Shown here one piece after another: positions 5,218-9,127 of a stretch of DNA of 9,127 nt. The DNA is from QHWT01 sp046734675 (GTDB taxonomy: Bacteria > Acidobacteriota > Vicinamibacteria > Vicinamibacterales > 2-12-FULL-66-21): positions 1 through 9,127 of the forward strand of contig JBKPRU010000124.1 of assembly GCA_046734675.1 (NCBI GenBank), read 5' to 3'. The first letter of the stretch is position 1, and the number at the start of each line of letters is the position of its first letter. The translations under genes were made by a program, and so were the position numbers. The notes under the pieces are model-generated. The model worked only from the letters and a program-made list of their open reading frames with translations, was not told where the DNA came from and did no database searches.

Positions 5218-7638
5218 ATGCACGATCTGCGATACGCGCTGCGCGCGCTCGGGAAGCAGCCGCTCTTCATGCTGGTTGCGGTGCTCACGCTGACGCTCGG
5301 GATCGGCGCCAACACCGCGATCTTCAGCCTGCTCTATCACGTGTTGCTGCGGCCGCTGCCGTATCCGGACGCGGATCGGCTGGTGTTCCTGTGGAACGCG
5401 TACAAGAAGGATGGGCTCGACGTCGCCGACGTGTCGATTCCCGATTATCTGGATCGGCGGGGCGGGATGCGCGCAATCGAGGACGCGACGCTCGTTACGC
5501 TGCGTCGCGCCAGCCTCTCAGTGTCGGGGCAGGTAGAGGAGGTCAGTGCGCTCGCGGTGACGCCGTCGTTCTTCTCGACGTTCGGCCGCGCGCCGCAGCT
5601 CGGCCGGGCGTTCACCGAGTCGGATGCGACGACTGGCGCCGATCGATTCGTCATCCTGACGCACGCGTTCTGGAGCTCGCGCTTCGCGCGCGACCCCGCG
5701 ATCGTCGGTCGCACCATCCGCCTGAACGCCAGCGACCATCTCGTCCTCGGGGTACTGTCGCGTGACTTCGAGCTGCCGTGGCGCGACGCGGCGGTGCTCG
5801 TACCGTTCTCGTTCACTGCGGCCCAACGATCGGACCAGGCACGGGGCAATGAGTTCAGCGAGATGGTGGGGCGCCTCCGCGCCGGCGCGACCATTGAGCA
5901 GGCGAACGCGCAGATGGACGCGATCGTCGCGCAGCTGATGGAACGCGTGCCGGCGCGGGCGGCGTACATGCGAAACAGCGGATTCACGGGCGTCGCACAG
6001 CCGTTGCGCGAACGGCTGATTGGCGACACGCGGACGTCGCTCTATCTGCTGCAGGCCGGCGTGCTCCTCGTCCTCGTCATCGCGTGTGCGAACGTTGCGA
6101 ACCTGCTGTTGATGCGATCGAGCGCGCGGCACCGCGAGCTGGCCATTCGCGCCTCACTGGGCGCCGGACACTGGCGGATCGCGCGGCAGCTGCTCACCGA
6201 AGGCGCGCTGCTCTCGGCGCTGGGCGGCGCCGCCGGCGTGCTGCTCGGCGCCGCCGGCCTGCGCACGCTCACGGCGACGGCCGCCGCACAGATTCCCGAG
6301 ATTGCGGATGCGGGCGTGCGCCCCGCGGTGTTGTTCTTCACGCTCGTGCTCGCAATCGCGACGGCGATCATCTTCGGTCTCGTGCCCGCGTTTGCCATCA
6401 TGCGGACGAGCGCCGCATCCGCCTTGAAGGACGATAGCGTGCGTGGCTCCGCCGGGCGCGGCGCAACCCGTATCCGTGCGACGCTCGTCATCGTCGAAAC
6501 CGCGATGGCCGTCGTGCTGCTCGTCGGTGCGGGGCTCCTCCTCAAAAGCTTCCTGCAGGTCGTCCGCGTCGATCCCGGGTTCGCGCCCGCGCGGGTGCTG
6601 ACCGCGCAGCTCTCGCTGCCGCCCCCCCGTTATCCGAACGCCGACACGCGGCGCGCGTTCTGGGCGCGGGCGCTCGAGGACGCGCAACGCATTCCCGGCG
6701 TGACCGCCGCCGGCGTGACCTCGAACGTGCCGTTCAGCGGCATGGCAAACTCCGGCACCTACACGATTGTCGGGCGTCCGCTCGCGGCGACCGAGCGCTT
6801 ACCGCACGCGAGCCAGGACTTCGTTGCCGGCGAATATTTTCGGGCCATGGGCATTCCGCTGCTCGACGGGCGTTTGTTCAACGAGGGAGACACCGCGACG
6901 TCGCCGCGAGTCGTGATCGTCGACGAGTTCTTCGCGAATCGGCAGTTCAAGGGCGATCGCGCGGTCGGCCATCAGGTGAACTTCGGCAGCACGCGCAACT
7001 ACACGATCATCGGGGTGGTCGGCACGGTGAGCGGCACGGACCTGGCGAAGCCCGTTCCCGAAGAGCGGATCTACCTGCACGCGATGCAGCTGCCGCAAAA
7101 CGGCATGGCGCTGGTGGCGCGCACGGATCTGCCCGCGTCCGATCTCGCGCCGCAGCTTCGCGCCATCGTGCAGCGCGTCGACCCGGAGCAGCCGATCGCG
7201 AACATCCGCACGATGCAGGAATGGATCGGCCGTTCGCTGCAGCCGCGGCGCACGCCGATGGTGCTGCTGGCGATCTTCGGCGCGGTCGCGCTGATCCTTG
7301 CCGCGATCGGCATTTACGGCGTCGTCGCGTTCGGCGTTACGGAACGCGTGCGCGAGTTCGGCATCCGCCAGGCGCTTGGCGCCGATCGCCGCGCGATCCT
7401 TTCGCTGGTCTTCGTACAGGGTCTCTGGCGCGCAGCTGCCGGCGTGGCCATCGGCATCGGTCTGTCACTTGCCGCCACGCGGCTGCTGCAGTCGGTGTTG
7501 TTTGGCGTCGCCCCGCACGACGCCGCCGTTTTTGCAATCGTCGCGGTGACGCTGCTGACGGTAGCGGCGCTGGCCTGCTATCTGCCGGCGCACCGCGCGA
7601 CCACCGTCGATCCGATTGTCGCGCTGCGGGAGGGCTGA
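5218..7638 (+). CDS. ADOP-family ABC transporter permease (duplicated MacB/FtsX)
   Basis: The 806-residue membrane protein has two copies of the MacB-periplasmic-core plus FtsX module. A transmembrane helix at about 16-40 is followed by periplasmic core 1 (about 48-265) and a first FtsX block (about 275-400, with LLQAGVLLVLVIACANVANLLLM). A second helix at about 421-443 is followed by core 2 (about 450-670) and a second FtsX block (about 680-800, with AIFGAVALILAAIGIYGVVAFG). The N-terminus LRYALRALGKQP and GIGANTAIFSLL are hallmarks of the acidobacterial duplicated orphan permease family. These genes are usually found without a partner ATPase, and none is seen here. The likely role is export or membrane remodelling with an ATPase encoded elsewhere; the substrate is unknown. 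Length matches the family at about 800 residues. It starts 43 bp after the thioredoxin-like gene with only a weak ribosome binding site. Confidence 0.95.
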   Translation: MHDLRYALRALGKQPLFMLVAVLTLTLGIGANTAIFSLLYHVLLRPLPYPDADRLVFLWNAYKKDGLDVADVSIPDYLDRRGGMRAIEDATLVTLRRASLSVSGQVEEVSALAVTPSFFSTFGRAPQLGRAFTESDATTGADRFVILTHAFWSSRFARDPAIVGRTIRLNASDHLVLGVLSRDFELPWRDAAVLVPFSFTAAQRSDQARGNEFSEMVGRLRAGATIEQANAQMDAIVAQLMERVPARAAYMRNSGFTGVAQPLRERLIGDTRTSLYLLQAGVLLVLVIACANVANLLLMRSSARHRELAIRASLGAGHWRIARQLLTEGALLSALGGAAGVLLGAAGLRTLTATAAAQIPEIADAGVRPAVLFFTLVLAIATAIIFGLVPAFAIMRTSAASALKDDSVRGSAGRGATRIRATLVIVETAMAVVLLVGAGLLLKSFLQVVRVDPGFAPARVLTAQLSLPPPRYPNADTRRAFWARALEDAQRIPGVTAAGVTSNVPFSGMANSGTYTIVGRPLAATERLPHASQDFVAGEYFRAMGIPLLDGRLFNEGDTATSPRVVIVDEFFANRQFKGDRAVGHQVNFGSTRNYTIIGVVGTVSGTDLAKPVPEERIYLHAMQLPQNGMALVARTDLPASDLAPQLRAIVQRVDPEQPIANIRTMQEWIGRSLQPRRTPMVLLAIFGAVALILAAIGIYGVVAFGVTERVREFGIRQALGADRRAILSLVFVQGLWRAAAGVAIGIGLSLAATRLLQSVLFGVAPHDAAVFAIVAVTLLTVAALACYLPAHRATTVDPIVALREG

Positions 7639-7667
7639 TGCGCACGGCCGAGGTGGGCGCTCGCGCA

Positions 7668-7695
7668 TTGCACATCGGGTGCGGCGTGCTAAGAT
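7668..7695 (+). promoter_or_regulatory. Promoter of the RRM gene, extended -10
   Basis: TTGCAC (7668-7673), a 16-bp spacer and TAAGAT (7690-7695) preceded by TGC form a good sigma-70-type promoter with an extended -10. Predicted initiation at about 7702 leaves a leader of about 157 nt before the ATG at 7859. It lies 30 bp after the ADOP stop, so the RRM gene is probably transcribed on its own. Confidence 0.65.
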
Positions 7696-7793
7696 CCGCC
7701 CGTCAGGTTAGAGAACAGCCCGCCGCTTTTCAGCTACGAGCCTTCTCCCACCGCTCAGGGTGCAGATGTCACCCCGTGGCCTCGTAAAACGAT

Positions 7794-7848
7794 GAACGGA
7801 CGTTGACGGTCCGGCATCAACAGAGTCTCCGTTCTCGCGGAGCAGGAG
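7794..7848 (+). promoter_or_regulatory. Structured 5' leader with competing hairpins before the RRM gene
   Basis: GAACGGA (7794-7800) pairs with TCCGTTC (7828-7834), and inside it GTTGA (7802-7806) pairs with TCAAC (7817-7821). Alternatively CTCCG (7827-7831) pairs with CGGAG (7838-7842), which excludes the outer stem. CTCC (7827-7830) could also pair with GGAG of the Shine-Dalgarno (AGGAG, 7844-7848). These exclusive foldings beside the ribosome binding site suggest a translational switch such as cold response or autoregulation. This is inference from base pairing only. Confidence 0.45.
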
Positions 7849-7858
7849 TGTCAGCAGC

Positions 7859-8179
7859 ATGGCTCGGAAACTGTACGTGGGGAACCTTCCGTATTCGGCG
7901 GGGGAGCAGGATCTGCAGGAATTGTTCGGCAGCGCCGGCACCGTTGAATCCGTCAACGTGATGCGCGACCAGGCGACGGGGCGCGCGCGCGGGTTTGCGT
8001 TTGTGGAGATGGGCAGCGATGAGGATGCTCAGAACGCGATCCAGAAATTGAACAATTACTCGTTCGGCGGGCGCAGCCTGACCGTCAACGAGGCGCGGCC
8101 GAAGGAGCGCACCGGCGGTGGCGGCGGCTTCGGCGGCGGCGGCGGCGGCCGCGGTGGACGCCGCGAGCCGCGCTGGTAA
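7859..8179 (+). CDS. Glycine-rich RRM RNA-binding protein
   Basis: The 106-residue protein consists of one RNA recognition motif (about 3-80) and a short glycine/arginine tail. RNP2 is LYVGNL (5-10) and RNP1 is RGFAFVEM (44-51). The aromatic residues Tyr6, Phe46 and Phe48 are those expected to stack on RNA bases. The tail (86-106, GGGGGFGGGGGGRGG then RREPRW) resembles the glycine-rich tails of cyanobacterial Rbp proteins, several of which are cold-induced. It probably acts as an RNA chaperone in the cytosol. The start is set by RNP2 spacing and AGGAG at 7844-7848, 10 nt upstream. The gene appears monocistronic, with its own promoter, long leader and hairpin terminator. The tail is written in near-pure GGC codons (8114-8157), a tract prone to slippage. 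Confidence 0.96.
   Translation: MARKLYVGNLPYSAGEQDLQELFGSAGTVESVNVMRDQATGRARGFAFVEMGSDEDAQNAIQKLNNYSFGGRSLTVNEARPKERTGGGGGFGGGGGGRGGRREPRW
8114..8157 (+). repeat. GGC-rich low-complexity tract encoding the glycine tail
   Basis: A 44-bp run of almost uninterrupted GGC and GGT triplets encodes most of the RRM glycine tail. Slippage here would add or remove glycines without changing frame. It could also cause assembly or sequencing length errors. Confidence 0.7.
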
Positions 8180-8189
8180 CCCCATTTGC

Positions 8190-8219
8190 ACAAGGGCGCG
8201 CCGTTCGGCGCGCCCTTGT
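8190..8219 (+). terminator. Hairpin terminator of the RRM gene
   Basis: A perfect 13-bp stem (8190-8202 with 8207-8219) has a GTTC loop and starts 10 nt after the RRM stop codon. The arms are very GC-rich (AAGGGCGCGCC type). Only a weak, interrupted T-rich tail (TTGTTGTC) follows, so termination may rest mainly on stem strength. It lies between two convergent transcription units and may block read-through in both directions, though the minus side has no T-run. Confidence 0.85.
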
Positions 8220-8246
8220 TGTCTCCGCGCGAATCGCCGGACCGCG

Positions 8247-8537
8247 TTACGTCGGAATCGAGTACTCGCCCGCCGGAAAGTCCACGTCCCGGCTGCGGCG
8301 CGCGCCGCGCAGCGCCATCCACCCTCCAAGCGCCACCAGCCCCGTGGCAATCCAGCCAAGATACGGATCCGGATCGAGCCGTCGCTTGAGCGCCTGCTTC
8401 AGTTCCGCTTTGACGTGATCCGGAGCGATGCGCCGTTCGATCTCGGAGAGCTTGCGGTCGAGCGACGCGCGGGTGCGTTCGATGTCGCTCTGGATGACGG
8501 CGAGCTCCGGCTCGGTCCTGTCGAATGTTTCGTTCAT
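8247..8537 (-). CDS. DUF3618-type single-pass membrane protein
   Basis: The 96-residue protein has an N-terminal charged coiled-coil-like helix (about 10-37, IQSDIERTRASLDRKLSEIERRI), which is the DUF3618 signature. One transmembrane segment follows (about 60-77, LGWIATGLVALGGWMAL), then a basic stop-transfer RGARRSR and a short tail. The biochemical role is unknown. In many bacteria DUF3618 genes sit beside holin-III-like and YtxH/DUF883-like genes, a set tied to the cell envelope and sometimes to stress. The ATG at 8537 overlaps the upstream gene's stop as ATGA, showing translational coupling. AAGGGA lies 7 nt upstream. Confidence 0.85.
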   Translation of the reverse strand: MNETFDRTEPELAVIQSDIERTRASLDRKLSEIERRIAPDHVKAELKQALKRRLDPDPYLGWIATGLVALGGWMALRGARRSRDVDFPAGEYSIPT

Positions 8538-8926
8538 TGGAAGTTCCCTTTCACGGTTTCGACGGTTCGCTGCACGCTCTGCATCGTGCGCGGCAAGCCG
8601 CGCACCTCACGGATCGTTTTGCGCGCGCTCATGAACAGCACCGCACCGGCGACGGCGAGCACCACGCCGACCAGTGCAAACCCGGTCCACGCCGGCCATC
8701 CGAAGAGCGTCGCGATGCCGAGGGCGAGCGCCGTCAGGATGAACAGTCCGGCGAAGTAGAGCGCCGCGGCGGCGGCGCCGAAGCCGCTGGCGGCGCTGCT
8801 CGCTTTCGAGACCTCGGCGCGCAGCTCCGCTCGAGCCAGCGCGATCTCTTCCCTAAAGAGCTCCCGCACGTCGTCGAGGGCGCCCCTTACCAGCGTGCCC
8901 ATCGATGCTTCCGTTTCGTGTGCCAT
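8534..8926 (-). CDS. Holin-III-like (phage_holin_3_6) two-TM membrane protein
   Basis: From the ATG at 8926 the product has 130 residues: a soluble charged helix (about 11-41, VRGALDDVRELFREEIALARAEL), two transmembrane segments (about 49-73 and 80-100) separated by the turn FGWPAW, and a cytosolic amphipathic tail. This is the layout of the 'phage holin family / superfamily III' proteins. Despite the name, they are common chromosomal envelope genes unrelated to lysis, and no phage gene is present here. A start at 8938 (adding MEYP) is also possible. I prefer 8926 because GGAG lies 6 nt before it, whereas AGGAGG (8941-8946) is only 2 nt before 8938. It is first in a two-gene operon with the DUF3618 gene. 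Confidence 0.85.
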   Translation of the reverse strand: MAHETEASMGTLVRGALDDVRELFREEIALARAELRAEVSKASSAASGFGAAAAALYFAGLFILTALALGIATLFGWPAWTGFALVGVVLAVAGAVLFMSARKTIREVRGLPRTMQSVQRTVETVKGNFQ

Positions 8927-9127
8927 CGGATACTCCATTTCCTCCTGTCAATCAGTCTGCTTCGGAGAGAACTGCAACAGCTGATCACTCAGCCGGGTGA
9001 ACGGCTGCGGTGGGCGCGGCGTTTTCGCTGGCTCAACCGAGATGCGTTTCGGCCGCACGGTATGTAGCGGGCGCGCCACCATGCTTGAGCGCTCATGGAA
9101 AATTGGAAACCTTCTACATACCTTGAC
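8927..9127 (-). promoter_or_regulatory. Control region of the holin/DUF3618 operon, with inverted repeats
   Basis: No gene is visible in these 201 bases. On the minus strand AGGAGG (8946-8941) is a strong ribosome-binding element. GGTATGTAG (9059-9067) is repeated in inverted form as CTACATACC (9114-9122), 46 bp away. Between them lies the perfect 10-bp palindrome TGAGCGCTCA (9086-9095), itself nested in CCATG...CATGG (9079-9083 and 9094-9098). These could be operator sites. No confident -35/-10 pair was found. The sequence ends at 9127 inside this region. Confidence 0.4.

Noticed and set aside
3738..5315. 525-residue minus-strand ORF
   Set aside because: It lies antisense to the PHP and thioredoxin-like genes, is arginine-rich with no recognisable domain, and is a typical high-GC shadow frame.
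8534..8926. Prophage lysis gene (holin)
   Set aside because: The family name is historical. No phage structural, integrase or endolysin genes are near, and the DUF3618 partner is a chromosomal context.

Overview
The window looks like one short contig from a high-GC, probably uncultured bacterium. Its left end carries uncut Nextera read-2 adapter (9-42). The 806-residue permease has the duplicated MacB/FtsX layout of the 'acidobacterial duplicated orphan permease' (ADOP) family. With the GC-rich codon use, this points to Acidobacteriota, perhaps a Vicinamibacteria-like lineage. That placement is inference; there is no rRNA or other marker gene.

Layout. (1) 1-42 is synthetic adapter fused to the 5'-truncated end of a tryptophan-rich unknown gene (44-628, +). 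(2) A 60-residue CCHC putative zinc protein (789-971, +) converges on a LysR-type regulator (998-1918, -). (3) A 13-unit, 7-bp tandem array built on AGCT (1943-2033) fills the gap between the regulator and a secreted PQQ-type sugar dehydrogenase (2030-3277, -), and supplies the dehydrogenase stop codon. (4) A compact divergent promoter around 3284-3291 separates the dehydrogenase from a small lipoprotein gene (3302-3736, +). A second 7-bp array (3330-3378) lies inside the start of that gene. (5) The lipoprotein is followed on the same strand by a PHP-domain phosphoesterase (3822-4559), an exported single-cysteine thioredoxin-like protein (4596-5174) and the ADOP permease (5218-7638). Gaps of about 85, 36 and 43 bp make this a possible operon. 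(6) A glycine-rich RRM RNA-binding protein (7859-8179, +) has its own good promoter, a leader of about 157 nt with competing hairpins, and a strong 13-bp hairpin terminator. (7) Converging on it is a two-gene minus-strand operon with ATGA overlap: a holin-III-like two-TM membrane protein (8534-8926) and a DUF3618 one-TM protein (8247-8537). (8) The right end (8927-9127) holds the control region of that operon, with inverted repeats.

Biologically, most of the content is housekeeping and cell-envelope: sugar oxidation in the periplasm, an orphan permease, envelope-stress-type membrane proteins and an RNA chaperone-like protein. The unusual material is between and at the edges of genes. There are two unrelated heptamer arrays flanking one gene, one of them in the N-terminal coding region of a neighbour where unit gain or loss would shift frame. 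Two start codons sit exactly 7 bp from a -10 box, suggesting leaderless mRNAs. The RRM gene has a long structured leader. No IS element, tRNA, rRNA, CRISPR array or prophage is visible. No gap between genes exceeds about 220 bp.
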